Assembly (NCBI GenBank): GCA_956465555.1
Contig: OY101119.1
Span: 2,404,629-2,468,628 of the forward strand
Direction of reading: 5' to 3'
DNA from: Nitzschia sp. pyKryTriq1
Taxonomy: Eukaryota; Bacillariophyta; Bacillariophyceae; Bacillariales; Bacillariaceae
Length of the DNA stretch: 64,000 nt
Shown here: positions 9,174 to 20,252 of the stretch, piece after piece
How the letters are laid out: every line of letters begins with the position of its first letter
Numbering within the stretch: position 1 is the first letter of the stretch
Position numbers and translations under genes: made by a program
Notes under the pieces: generated by a model
What the model was told of the DNA's origin: nothing
Databases searched by the model: none
The model's input: only the letters and a program-made list of their open reading frames with translations

Positions 9174-11553
9174 ATGATGTTGCTCTCTCCTTTGGCATTC
9201 TTTGCCCTGCTGTCCTCTTTGGAACTATGTCTTCTACCAGCCGTTTCTGGGTCAGCGACAGCAGAATCTGTGGTGGATCCTACCCTGGTAACTTGTCCAC
9301 CTGAAGACGTTACCCTTGCTATGGCCGGCACCAGAGCGGGGAATGAGCTTGCAGACGCCTGGCAGAAAGTTTACTCGACAAAGCACTGTCCTGGATTCAA
9401 TGTCACGTTCCAAACGAATTCATGGGACTCTGGAGCAGCAAGGGTGTGTGGAAGTTCCTTGCTCTATAACCCTGTCGACCTGGCGAGTATGTCAGGTACC
9501 TTCTTCCTTCCTCAAGCCACCACTTCCGACGGCTGGAGCTTTGAGTGCAAGCATTCGAAGCTAGAACGAAAAACTATGTTGGTACGTTATGAGTAGAACA
9601 CTTGCTTCGTAATATTTGCTGCTTTGTGTCGTGCAATTCCCCAAAATGGCAAAACTCACAATCTTTCTTTCGATACGATTGATTCCGAAGTTGCATGTCG
9701 CTCAGCGAGGAATCAGCCTAGGAACAAAGAAGCGTGGTACAGCAGCATCTTGCTTGGAGCTGCTTGGTGGTGGACTGACCAAGGACCAGCTTAGGTGGAT
9801 GTACTCTGGATTCGGTACCAAGCAACTCATCGCGTCCGGGTGGGACCCATTATCAGTACCATTTCTGGACGAAGATGATACTACCCACTTGTGGAGCGAG
9901 ATTCACGAGAACTGTACCGCCGAGGAGATCTCGGTATCACTCGAGGACCTTGGACACGGTGACGCGTATGACTATTTCCGTGAACATATCCTTACCAGCC
10001 GAGGCGAGTCAATGAGAGATCACTTTGTTGGTCTCTCCAACCAAGCTATAGACGAGTACTTGGACGCCGATAGTGCAGCAATCTCTTTCTTTCACCTCTA
10101 CGATATGCTCTCCAAGGAATATCAGGAACGAGGTCTATTGGCTGTCGGAATCAAAAACGAACACGGGGATGTCATTATGCCCTCTGCCAAGTTTTTTGAA
10201 AGTGGATCCTATCCATTTATGAAGAAGGTATACCTCGGATTGGTCAACGATCCGGTAGCACTCGAGTCCACTCGCCCATTTTTGGAATTCGGTCTTTCTG
10301 ATGAAGGCACCCAGATCCTTCTCGAAATGGGAGACTGGCCTATCCAGGATTGGGAGAAGCTAGCCATGTACACCCGTTTGGGCTCTGAGCAGGGCCTCGA
10401 AATCGAGACAATTCAAGAAAAGTGTGGTCCTTTGGACGGCGACCTTGAGATCGGAGGCAGTGACACTGTACTCCCAGTCATCAGTGTTTGGTCCGAGCTT
10501 TACTTGCTTGGGTGCCCAATGAATATTGATCTTGAAGGAGGAGGCAGTAGTCTTGGAGCTCGCCGTATCTGCGCCAGCTCTGAGTCTGGTGATTCTGTTG
10601 ATGTGGGCATGATGTCAAGAGATTTCAATTGGGAAGAAGAGGCCATCCCACGAGCCAATAACAAATTCGTCTACGACTGCATTATGGAAGAGGGCGAAGA
10701 GAGTCGATCAGTCATTCAGATCGATGTCGCATTGGATGGTGTCAGTGTATTGTTCCCGATTGGTGGTACGGGAGAAAAATGCGTCCGCCTCCTCGGCGGC
10801 CTGACCATGGATCAGCTTCGCTGGATGTATTCGAGCTATTCTGACACTGACTTGCAGAACTCTGGTTGGGATCCCGAGAGTCTGCCAAATAGCGACTTTG
10901 ACCCAAACACTCACAAGTGGAGCGAGCTCGATTATCGTTGCGCGGACGAAGAAATTCAGTTGAGTGGGGACTACTGGGATGACGGGTCCTTCACCAGTTT
11001 CTCGAAGCAGCTCCTGAAGGACTATCACACAGGTGAACACATCGCGGATAAGCGCAAGAAGCCATACTTGGAAGTATATGGCTTCGATGCTCTAAGGTAC
11101 CTTCTGGAACACGAAGATTCGGTCTCGTACGTTGGCTACCACTACTACTTTGAGCACCAAGATGTGTTTTGGGCCGCTCCGATAGCCATTGATGCCAGTG
11201 CGTCCTTCGTCGCCCCATCCTTGGAAAGCATTTCGGATGGGTCGTACCCACTGACTCGCAGTATCTATGTGAACATCCACAACAACCATGCTGCGCTCCG
11301 AGACGCACTTCCCGTGATCAAGTTTGGGTATTCGAATCCCAGCTTGATACTTTCCAGCGGCTATGTACCGATCGTTGGAGACCACATGGAAGAAATGCTT
11401 GGCCGTTTGGACGGCGGCCCCTATGTGTTGCGTTTTGATATGGAAACGGAAGATTCCAGCAATAGGGTTGGCATCATTCTTGGAAGCATATTTGCAGCGA
11501 TGCTTGTTGTCGCTCTTATCATTGTTGTAGTCTATTTCTATCGCAAATGGTAA
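9174..11553 (+). CDS. Tandem PstS-like phosphate-binding protein with C-terminal membrane anchor
   Basis: Two exons, 9174-9581 and 9691-11553, joined by a 109-bp intron (GTACGT...GAAG) in phase 0; 756 aa. A signal peptide (residues ~1-26) is followed by two successive PstS/PBP-like substrate-binding modules. Each has the typical LGG(G)LTxDQLRWMYS motif, around residue 155 in the first and around 500 in the second. The second module also shows GGSDTVLPV and GGGSSLGARR, matching the phosphate-contact loops of PstS. A membrane helix (~730-752) and YRKW end the protein, so both modules should face outside or into a lumen. The exon join was chosen because it restores the strand ...TMLLHVAQRGISL, which aligns with VIQIDVALDGVSVLF of module two. 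In bacteria PstS feeds an ABC transporter; none is seen here, so a role as phosphate scavenger or sensor is inference. Confidence 0.85.
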
Positions 11554-12303
11554 GAGACTTCAATAAGTCAGGCGTTTGTCGATTTGAAGAAAGTGTACGG
11601 CACTTTTGTTCATGCATGATGATGATTTGCACATTAAGTTTATTCGAAGCCATGCATCTTTACATTAACAACGAGTAGATGATAAAACAATTCCATTTTG
11701 TATGCAAAACAACAATCTTCCTCTACAACATGAGCATTACTCGTACCAGTATCTACTATCTTTTCTTTCCTTCCACCAACTCGCTTTCAAGAAATAATAG
11801 TACCTGGGTACGAGTACTGTACACGTACTGGTACGCACGCCGCCGGTGCCGATGTCTCGACCTCATCGACTCAACACTCGCATCCGGCTCCCCCGTGCTG
11901 GCGAATCTCCAGTGAATCCGAAATGAATCTTTTTTACCGCTCGACCGCGCAGGCCCGCGCAGAGATGCATTTTTGCAGAGAGGATAGGAGTTGTTGACGT
12001 GGTGTACTCGTATGGTGTCGCATCTCCTCTGTTACGAGGTGGTTGTAATTAACACGGGTTTTTTCACGTATGTAGAGTTAGTACTGGTGGGCAATCTCCA
12101 ACCCGACGAGCTTCTCGAGATTCCCGTCGCGTTGGGATTTGCGACGACGGCGGGCGAAGAGCGAAGCACAACCTTCACTACAAGCAGTACCGGTACGGTA
12201 CATACCTGGTACCCTTCTTGTCTATCTTACTACTAGAGTATTCGTATTGACAACAGTTTCGAAAGAAGGTCCAGGTACCATTGCTTAGCACAACTCCTCA
12301 ACA
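11554..12303. other. Intergenic region upstream of VTC gene
   Basis: GTAC-rich strings lie at about 11795-11840 and 12185-12240. No gene is recognised. The bases just before 12304 are probably 5' UTR of the VTC gene. Confidence 0.5.
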
Positions 12304-14609
12304 ATGAAGTATGGAGAACACTTGAAAGCCAACATCGCCCCAGAGTATGGGGCTGCGGCGTACTTGAATTATTCGGAGCTTGATGGGATCATTCAAATGT
12401 TGGCAGAGATTTCTCCCAGTGGGTAGGTGGAAAGTAAATTGACCGCGGTTGTCATATTTTGTCTCATGAGTTTGAGTTGAATCTCATTCGTTGGTATTTT
12501 CTTTTGCTTTCTTTCCTTGCTTAGCGTTGACCTGGAAAATCGCCAAGTTTCGTTGACCACGCCACCTCAAACCAACGCTCGGGGACTTTTGATGGACAAC
12601 ACAACAGCGACGGAGGAGTCGTTCTTGAAGTTGATAGATGCAGAATTGACAAAGGTGGAAAAATTCACTCTAGAGAAGGTCACAGAGCTTCGACAGAAGA
12701 TCGTCGAAGCTGAGGGGATGGACAACAAGGAAAAGATCCGGAAACTAGCGGATACCATTGCTGACGATTTTTTGCGTGTGGAAAAGTATGTCAACCTGAA
12801 CTTTATGGGATTCCACAAGATCTTGAAAAAACATGACAAGAATTTGCCCAACAACCCATGCAAGGCCTTTTATGTAGGTCGGATGCACGGCCAAGCTTGG
12901 GTCCGCGGGGACTATTCCGATCTCGTCGTGCGCCTCTCCCAGATTTATGCTAAACTTCGTGACGATCATGTCGCTGCCGAGAACAAGGATGCCTCGCAGT
13001 CCTTCCTCCGATCGACAACCAAGTACTGGATCAAAACAGAAGATGTGAGCCGAGTCAAGTACTTTGTCTTGCGACATTTGCCGGTTTTTCTGCAAAAGAC
13101 ATCCACTGGTGAGAGCGACTCGCAGTTCACCAACTCCGTATACATTGACAACGACCAACTCGAACTCTACCATGGTCGTTTGGATAAGTCGCCTGGTGCC
13201 ATTGCTCTTCGTCTTCGATGGTATGGACCCGGTGATCCGAAAATGGTTTTTGTCGAGCGAAAGACACACAACGATAAGTGGACGGGGGAAGTTTCCGTAA
13301 AGGAACGCTTTGTGGTAAGTAGTGAAAATCACCTGAACGAACTAAATTGCCCCGTGGAAACGACCTTCTGAACTCACCAGCGTGCTTGCAGATTGACGCA
13401 TCGGAAGTGCAGTCGGTTATGAAGGGAACCTACCCTATCGAAGCAAAGAAGAAAGAAATGAGGGCGAAAGGAAAGTCCGAGCAGGAAGTTGAAGAGTGGG
13501 AGACTCTGGTGCGGGAAATCACTCAAGTGTGTGTCAGTAAACAGCTAGTTCCTACAGTTCGTACCCAGTGTATGCGAACGGCCTTCCAAATTCCTTTTGA
13601 TGCCACCGTTCGTGTGTCATTGGATACGAACTTGTGTATGATTTCTGAGCGTGGCTACGACTTACAAGATATGAAAGTTTGGCATCGCGACCCGTCTTGG
13701 ATTCTCGAACCAACTGACATCACTCGGTTCCCTCACGCCGTTCTCGAAATCAAGCTGGAGCTGAAGGGAGGAAACTTGACTCCACCCAAATGGGTTACTG
13801 ATTTGCAGAACTCGGGCTTGCTCTACGAATGCCACAAGTACTCAAAGTATTGCCATGGTTGTGCAGTGCTGCTTCCTGAGGATGTTCGCAGTGTTCCGTA
13901 CTGGGTTGACGACATTTCACTCCGTGAATCGATCGTTGCGTCTGGAGGTGGCCGTATTCTGGCGGATACCGACGTTGGCGTTGGGCCTGGTGCGAACCAG
14001 GTTTATAGCCACCTTTTGCCCTTTGGCGATGCTGCACACAATCGAAAGGATACGGCTGTGGGCCGAACACATGCCTCGAGTGCTGCGGCAAAAGGTTTCA
14101 TCGGAGAAAAGAGCACTAGCACGACGAACGGTTTCGATTTCTATGACAAGCCGGACGAGATCTATGGCGATGATGAGGAAGGGTGCTGCAGTTGGATGTT
14201 CCCCTTTTGCTCACGATACAACAGCTACGGAGAAGACCTCGTTGCTCCAACATCCATCCAAAAGATTGAGCCCAAGGTGTTCTTTGCAAACGAACGTACC
14301 TATTTGCACTGGTTGCACTACGCTGTCATCCTGTCGTCCATTGCCTCGGGTATTCTTGCATTTTCGGAACAGAATGGAGAAACCTGGGGAGAATTCTATG
14401 CTCTGGCGTTGCTACCTATTTCTCTAGGATTTTGTGTCTATGCGTTGCACACCTTCATGTGGCGGGCTGACCAAATCAGATCGCGTATTCCAGCTCGATG
14501 GGATGATCCCATCGGTCCCCTCGTCTTGGGATCTACTGTTGCACTGGTATTGACAATTAATTTCTTCACCAAGCTCTACGAAATTGCAACCAATGACGGC
14601 GAACTTTAA
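12304..14609 (+). CDS. VTC4-like polyphosphate polymerase (SPX-VTC-DUF202)
   Basis: Three exons, 12304-12422, 12525-13314 and 13392-14609, with introns of 102 and 77 bp; 708 aa, close to yeast Vtc4 (721 aa). Exon 1 supplies the SPX start (MKYGEHLKANIAPEYGAAAY), and KYVNLNFMGFHKILKKHDK completes the inositol-pyrophosphate-binding SPX domain. The tunnel-type VTC catalytic domain follows, with YIDNDQLELYHGR, LRLRWYG, VERKTHNDKWTGE, RTAFQIPFDATVRVSLDT and AVLEIKLEL, so the known basic and acidic catalytic residues appear present. The end is a DUF202 three-helix membrane domain (~590-705). The enzyme should polymerise ATP-derived phosphate into polyphosphate and move it into a vacuole or acidocalcisome, under SPX control by phosphate status. 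The joins restore a continuous family-like reading frame. Confidence 0.95.
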
Positions 14610-14742
14610 ATGTCACAATCGGCGCTCCTCTCTTACGGGAACCCGTGCGGTTTTAGCATGGCTTCTGGGTTTGATTTGCTGTATCTAATCTCATTTAGTT
14701 TCTAGTTAGCAATAGTTGAAGTTGTGAGCAGCTCTATTGTGC

Positions 14743-15229
14743 TCACATATCCCCTCGTTGGATTCCGTCTAGCATCATGTCTCTCATCTTGTCGACCGGT
14801 ACATGATAGGAATCGGTGGGCATGGATACGGTGGCGATGATTTCATTCATTGCTTGATCTAACTCTTCTGGTGTCAACTTGTCGGAAGCACCAATGGCAG
14901 AGAGGAAGGAAGAAAAGTCGTCCTTCTCCAGGAAATCGTCGTGGTTCTTATCGACGCCTCGTACGAACTCTTTTACATAGCGTTTTGGCCACGCGTCATT
15001 GAAACTGTATTGAAGGAAAATTAGACATGTTTAGATTGTTGTTGTTGTTGTTGTGATAGTAGTTGCCAATATCGTGTTAAGTTACTCACTTGGCAAGCCG
15101 GTATTCTTTGAGGACAAACTTGAACTTGTCCAACGCTTCGCTGGCAGTGGGAATGGTGGAAGCAAAGGCTCGGATCGATCCCCGGGAATGCCTTCCGAAA
15201 GTTGCTGATACACGAGCCAACCGAAGCAT
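14743..15229 (-). CDS. Small EF-hand-like protein with mitochondrial-type presequence
   Basis: Read by hand on the minus strand as two exons, 15090-15229 and 14743-15004, with an 85-bp GTGAGT...ACAG intron; 133 aa. The N-terminus (MLRLARVSATFGRHSRGSIR) is rich in Arg and Ser with no acids, typical of a mitochondrial presequence. The mature part has one EF-hand-like loop, DKNHDDFLEKDD (Asp/Asn at positions 1, 3 and 5, Asp at 12), followed by an amphipathic Glu/Asp-rich helix and the end IQRGDM. Both exons are short, which explains why a simple ORF search misses it. It is tail-to-tail with the VTC gene, 133 bp away. The specific function is unknown; calcium binding is inferred and the position-6 Gly of classical loops is replaced by Asp. 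Confidence 0.75.
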
Positions 15230-15985
15230 GCTATTCTTCTTGTCTTTTTTCTAGTAGTTGTTGTCTAAGTATATTGATGTCCTGAGTGATTGTTCTCATC
15301 CGACTCATTATCGTCTACTGTTTTTATGACAAGAGACCGAGGGATTGATTTTACATTCCAAGCAACCAGGCGTCGAACATGTTTTTCCTCGGATCAACAT
15401 CACTGATGATGGATGCTTGTCAGCATTGCGATCATCGGAGTGTCATGAATGGCCTCTTCGATGATGTTCAACGATGCATCGTCGTGTCAAAGACATCAAC
15501 GATGATGCAGATGAAAGCGAACGGACCGACTCCGACGACCCGATCCCTTTTTTATCCACGATCCCCGCCAGTGGTTCTCTGATCCCCGCCCAGCGCGCGG
15601 AGGATGAAAAAAGATTAGTGTTAGAGGTGTGCGTGTTTGGGGCGAACTGGCTCGCTTCCTATTCGTGGCGGGAAATTTTCCCGCGATTGTTGGACGACAT
15701 ACAGACGGTTTCTTCTTCTTCTTGCTCAAGCATCAAGGCAAATCCAGCACCCCCCAGCGCCCAGCGCTTCTTTCACGTCCCTGCGCTCGTCCCACTTGTC
15801 GACGATGATCATTCAATCTGGATGAAATCCTCCCAACTAGAGTATAGCTCCTGCTGTTTGTAGTATATGAGTAGTGGTGTTTGCAAACGGGATGATGATT
15901 ATTATTTGTACCTGCACTTTCGTCCTCTATTCCTCACATCATAATTATTATTGTATGAGCCTGCTGCCAGCATTTGAATTTGTAT
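15230..15985. other. Intergenic region, no gene seen
   Basis: Several open frames exist but all are short, compositionally biased and without homology I can recognise. The region is treated as non-coding. Confidence 0.5.
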
Positions 15986-17125
15986 TTACCATTCTATTCG
16001 CGACAAGTATTGCTTCGCGGTTTCATAGGTCGTCCATGAAATAGCCACTGCCGGCGTGTGCGACAGAATTCGAGGCGTCATGCCCCGGAAAAATCCTACG
16101 GCACCCTCTGTTTCGAAAATGCGAACGGCCGCTTGTCGCCATCCGGTCACTACGGCGTTTCCACTAGCCTTGATAGGGCAATGGTCGGGTGGTGCGGACC
16201 CAACCGAGCAGGCAGGAGTTAACTGTTGAGTCTGCAAGTATGTTTTGATCCGATCCAAAGGAGTGGTGGTCGCTGCCGCCAGCAGGCCTGCCAGAGCACT
16301 GCTGGCCAGGGTGACGCCCAAAGTAAGCTCTCCGTCGGACGTCCACTGCTTTTTACAAAATTCGTTGGTGCCCACCATCACTACACCGTATGGAATGTTG
16401 GTGGCAAGCGTTACTGGAAAACTTCGATACAGACTGACAACGCCTTCACTGGCAATCATCGTCGACAGAGCATCATAGAGGCCTCGGTAGTGCCCGAGCT
16501 GCAATCGTTGCTTTACCGTATCCAAAGGGCCCAGAATAATATCGTGCCCCGTGACCGCCGCTGCTCCCGCCAAGGCACTTCCATAGGTGGTAACATTGCC
16601 TTGCTCATCTAGCGTCGCAGCCTTGACGAGCTCGTAAGAACTAAAGTATAGTGCATGTGCTGGAATGCATCCAATCAAAATGGTTTGCACGCCTCGCCAC
16701 AACCGTGACAAGCCTGCGAGCTGCGCCAACGAAATGGTGCCATTACTGGAGGCCGCCGCCGTCGCAGTGGTAGAACTCGCCACACCTCCTTCCAGGGCCA
16801 GCGGTCCTTGCTGGTTCATCAGCTGCCGGATCGTTTGCCACATCCCCGTCGTTGCCTGAAAGGACGGAGACGCCGCCTTTTGCAGCAAACTGGCCTGCTG
16901 CTTCGCCATTCCCGAAGTGCCGCCAACCTTATTATTCGTGTTGATGTGACAAGCGGCGCAGACTTGAATATGGGTGCGGACCGTGTCCAAGGGGTAAACG
17001 AGTGTGTGTTCCGCGACTCCGGCCATACTACCAGCGGCGCAGTGCACCCAGAAGGGGCTAGAGCCATCCCATTCTTCCCATTCCTCCGGATCGATTGCTG
17101 AATTGGCCGTATCGTTGCTCATCAT
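15986..17125 (-). CDS. Mitochondrial carrier family protein, mitoferrin-like
   Basis: Intronless, 379 aa from the ATG at 17125. Three repeats of the carrier fold are present. The first has SMAGVAEHTLVYPLDTVRTHIQ, where AEHTxxYPLDxVRT resembles the mitoferrin group. The second has GPLDTVKQRLQLG, and the third has TTPLDRIKTYLQT and ends with HTPAVAISWTTYE, again mitoferrin-like. The inferred role is import of ferrous iron into mitochondria for heme and Fe-S assembly. There is a long low-complexity Ala/Thr/Gly insert between helices 1 and 2 (residues ~80-140). The carrier family is certain; iron as substrate is likely but inferred from motif resemblance. Confidence 0.85.
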   Translation of the reverse strand: MMSNDTANSAIDPEEWEEWDGSSPFWVHCAAGSMAGVAEHTLVYPLDTVRTHIQVCAACHINTNNKVGGTSGMAKQQASLLQKAASPSFQATTGMWQTIRQLMNQQGPLALEGGVASSTTATAAASSNGTISLAQLAGLSRLWRGVQTILIGCIPAHALYFSSYELVKAATLDEQGNVTTYGSALAGAAAVTGHDIILGPLDTVKQRLQLGHYRGLYDALSTMIASEGVVSLYRSFPVTLATNIPYGVVMVGTNEFCKKQWTSDGELTLGVTLASSALAGLLAAATTTPLDRIKTYLQTQQLTPACSVGSAPPDHCPIKASGNAVVTGWRQAAVRIFETEGAVGFFRGMTPRILSHTPAVAISWTTYETAKQYLSRIEW

Positions 17126-17603
17126 TTTCAATCAAAAGCTCAGCTGATTTTGGGTCAAGTCGTAATTGTTGTTGCGGTCTTGTAGTGTGTTCGGTTAGCA
17201 AGAAGGAAGAACAAAAGTCTCACGATCCACAGGCCCGAACTCTTTTCAAATAATGTTGTTTTCTGTTGTTGGCAGTTGGCTGCCGCCCTTCGCCCGTCCG
17301 TATAATATACCAGAAGATTGCATGCTAGCTGTTAGCTTGTCGCGACGGGAAGCGGCAGCACACGCACAAAAGCTGTCCGTGGCACGCAAAGGAATGGTGA
17401 GAATCTACGTAAGGTCTGGTACTCGTTCGAGAGGCTCTGTCTGATGGACGGAGCTACTGCTTGGCGGGCGAAAGAAGGCTTTTCGGGCGGAATGGCCTTC
17501 AGCACCGGTACTTGTAGTCTACCAATTCACCGTAGAAAGCTATGTATTGACCAAAGATGCGAACGCCGTTCAACGACACTCCCTCTCCGCGCGGATTTTC
17601 ACC
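17126..17603. other. Spacer upstream of carrier gene
   Basis: Presumed promoter of the minus-strand carrier gene, ending at the left TTAA of the transposon. No gene is recognised. Confidence 0.5.
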
Positions 17604-17607
17604 TTAA

Positions 17608-17619
17608 GGTGGATATGTA
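17608..17619 (+). repeat. Left terminal inverted repeat
   Basis: GGTGGATATGTA directly after TTAA at 17604-17607. It is the exact inverse of 20241-20252. Confidence 0.8.
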
Positions 17620-17847
17620 GCCTCAGTGCCATGGGCTGGAATTTTTGATTCCACGTGGCCAAAAAGGAATCCTCTATGATGGAACTCTCGCAATAGCAAA
17701 CCAAAAGGAAAAAGAATAATCAATAGAGATTCCATGATGAAATTTTTATATGTTATTCATGTACTAAGATAGAATAAAGTAGAAGACATAAATGGTGACC
17801 ATTGGTTGAACTTTCAGCAACGCGGGATTTCATTTCTCGCGACAAAT

Positions 17848-18357
17848 TTAGCGGTCGAAGTGCCCCATGTACTGCTCGTCCGGGTCGGGGTAGACCGAGC
17901 GGACGCCTGCCAAAATGCAGGGCGAAAGCTTCACGCGATTTCCGCGTCCCAGCGGTCCGAAAAGGTGCATCACAAGCTGTCGATAAAGCAGCTTGCGAGC
18001 ATGCGATCGGTCCGCTTTTTCGTCGTCGCGACGCGGCTCTTCGACCACATTGCACACAAAAGGGTAGACCTGGAGCCATTCGCAGACGACTTCACCACAG
18101 TCGTCACAGGCGAATGGCTCATCAGGCTCTGGCTCTTGCTCTGGCTCTGGCATGTCGGCCAAGTCAAATTGATCGAAATGATTATTCGCGAGAGGGGCGG
18201 CGGCGGCGGAAACGACGACGGTAGGTGCGTCTTGAATGCTGTTGTGTTCGACGCTGTTGTTGTTGTGGGCGTTGGCGTTAGCGTTGGCGTTAGCGTTGGC
18301 GTTAGCGTTAGCGTTGGCGTTGGCGTTGGCGCTGTTGTTATTATTCATGTTGCTCAT
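17848..18357 (-). CDS. Accessory ORF of the TTAA transposon, Cys/His-containing, with Asn-Ala repeat
   Basis: 169 aa from the ATG at 18357 (an alternative ATG lies at 18348). An Asn/Ala dipeptide run (about a dozen units) near the N-terminus is encoded by a hexanucleotide microsatellite. The conserved-looking part follows: a CDDCGEVVCEW zinc-ligand-like motif, then RKLLYRQLVMHLFGPLGRGNRV and PCILAGVRSVYPDPDEQYMGH. This C-terminal pattern reminds me of small proteins that accompany DNA transposons in diatom genomes, but I cannot name the family. Its position inside the inverted repeats, divergent from the transposase, implies a role in the element (DNA binding or regulation), which is inference. 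Confidence 0.6.
   Translation of the reverse strand: MSNMNNNNSANANANANANANANANANANAHNNNSVEHNSIQDAPTVVVSAAAAPLANNHFDQFDLADMPEPEQEPEPDEPFACDDCGEVVCEWLQVYPFVCNVVEEPRRDDEKADRSHARKLLYRQLVMHLFGPLGRGNRVKLSPCILAGVRSVYPDPDEQYMGHFDR
18264..18331. repeat. (GCGTTR)n coding microsatellite
   Basis: Tandem GCGTTG/GCGTTA hexamers that encode Asn-Ala on the minus strand. On the plus strand they create an artefactual Leu-Ala run. Confidence 0.85.
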
Positions 18358-18439
18358 GTTGATGTTATCTTTCTGTCTTTCTATCTTTCTTTCTGTCGTT
18401 TTCAGAAATAATAACAAACACACAACAATCAGTTATGTC

Positions 18440-19881
18440 ATGTCCATTTTCAACAATCCTTCATCCAATTGCTATGTGGCAAACATTTGTGCTGATGATG
18501 ATTCCAGTGCACCAGCACTATTGCGACATTCCTACAAAGATCTCCAAGAGCAACGAAACATACCTTGGCCCAGAACAGCAAGTGGTACAAAGAAGAAGGA
18601 CAATGGTCTACTACCACTTGATCATCCTGAAATACAATTCCAAGCTGACCACAATCACCGGTGGAACTGCCTTGCTGGCGACCTTTTCAAACTCTCTAGC
18701 AAGAAACGAAGTGAGACTACTATGCAACGAGGGGATGCTGAACGACTGAAGCACTATGCAAAAGCCTGTGGGCGCCAGCACAGACAAGATGGGGATTGGA
18801 AAGTTTTCAGATCAGGATTGTGCAACTGTTTGGAGCACCATTTTAATGAACATTCAAATTGTGGTGACTGGTGTCCCATCATAGCAAATGCTGAAGCACA
18901 GGATGACGATGAAGCAACAAAGGCAGCAAAGGCAAAACGCCGACAGAAAGGGAAATTAATTTACAGAAGCAAGACACGTGACAAAAAGCTCTATGATCAG
19001 TTGCTGGAGATTTTCAACAAATATGGCACAGAGAAGTGGTTGAAGGGTCTAATGCATGATAATGACTCCAACAAGGTGGAGGCTATGAATTCCAAGATTT
19101 GCCGTCATGTCCCAAAAGACCGCTACTATGCTACTACTATTGCAAGCAAAGGAAGAACACATTTGGCTATTCTTATTGATTCAGTTGGGTACTTGAGGTC
19201 ATCACAAGCTATATATGGATTTTTGGGCTTGACACTTGGTGCAGTTGATTCAGAAGGCATGCGGCGGAAAGATGTTCGAAAATTATTGAGAAAGAAGAAT
19301 TCGGAAAGTGTCAAAGAGAAAAAGGCGCGGGGGAGAAAGAAGCGCGAGAAAAGGAGCAACCAACGCGCAAAACTGGTCAGGGATCAAGAGAAGTCGCTGA
19401 CTCACGAACGAGGCCAAGGATCAACGGTAGCAACTGGAGGCGAGAATTTATGTGAATCTACTACCGGCACGAGTACTAGTACTGGTACTTCTACGAGTAC
19501 TGCGAGCACGGGCGCTGTCATGTGCCCTTTCTGCGGTTTGAGTGGACACAAAACAACACGTTCAAAGAAATGCAAACGAAACAACACAGTAATTATTGGA
19601 GAAGCGTCCTCGTCGCCTGGTGAGTTGCTGTTCGAGTTATTACGGAGTTTCGATTTCCACTGCGCGCTCAACTGCTCATTTGCGATTTTATTTGTGGTAC
19701 TCATACGTCGTTCAATTTGTGTACGAAACACACAGAGGGAATCCTGGACGACGCGCGCGAAGATTCTCCAGATCCACAGGACTCATCCGAATACAATTTT
19801 GGCGACGAGGATTCCGTTGAGATGAATTTGGCGACTGCTATGGAGCTCGACTCAATTCCTCTAGGAGACGAGGATGACTGA
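18440..19881 (+). CDS. Transposase-like protein (Mutator/Kolobok-type domain) with zinc-knuckle
   Basis: Two exons, 18440-19619 and 19736-19881, with a 116-bp GTGAGT...ACAG intron; 441 aa. The core reads HHFNEHSNCGDWCP, then NKVEAMNSKICRHVPKDRYY, the pattern seen in Mutator-like/Kolobok transposases. A very basic stretch (KKNSESVKEKKARGRKKRE) and a CPFCGLSGHKTTRSKKCKR zinc-binding motif follow. The second exon adds an acidic tail ending GDEDD, found by joining at the splice sites. The start is not secure: the CAG at about 18403 could be an acceptor for an upstream exon, and the protein is short for a Kolobok transposase, so the N-terminus may be missing or spliced on. Inferred activity is DDE transposition at TTAA targets. 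Confidence 0.65.
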
Positions 19882-20240
19882 CTCGGCATGTCGCCAAAAT
19901 TTGCAACTAGTTAGAACAGATACACATACAACTTTTCGCAACAAATCTTTGGTATTAGTAGCCGGGCATGCTACTGCTACATAGCTATCTGTGAATTTTG
20001 GTCCAGATTCACCTATTTGGATGGAGAGTGGAATGCCAATCCCATAACTAAAACTTTGGCCTGCGACCATATTTAGCATATGGATACGAATAAAGTTGAA
20101 TATTGAAAGTTTCAGCAATGTTGGATATTCATTGATGTAGAAGGGCATGATCGTCTAGCAAAATAGTTCGGACATTCTACGCGCACATGTACCAGAGTCT
20201 ACGTGTGACGTCAGCTTTTGGGCTATATTAGTACCCAGGG

Positions 20241-20252
20241 TACATATCCACC
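20241..20252 (-). repeat. Right terminal inverted repeat
   Basis: TACATATCCACC directly before TTAA at 20253-20256. It is the inverse of 17608-17619. Confidence 0.8.

Noticed and set aside
15379-15863. Overlapping open frames of up to 129 codons
   Set aside because: They start without good context, conflict with each other, and show biased composition and no recognisable motif.
18236-18439. Long plus-strand frame starting with a Leu-Ala repeat upstream of the transposase
   Set aside because: The hydrophobic run is the antisense reading of the Asn-Ala microsatellite. The first good ATG of the transposase frame is at 18440.
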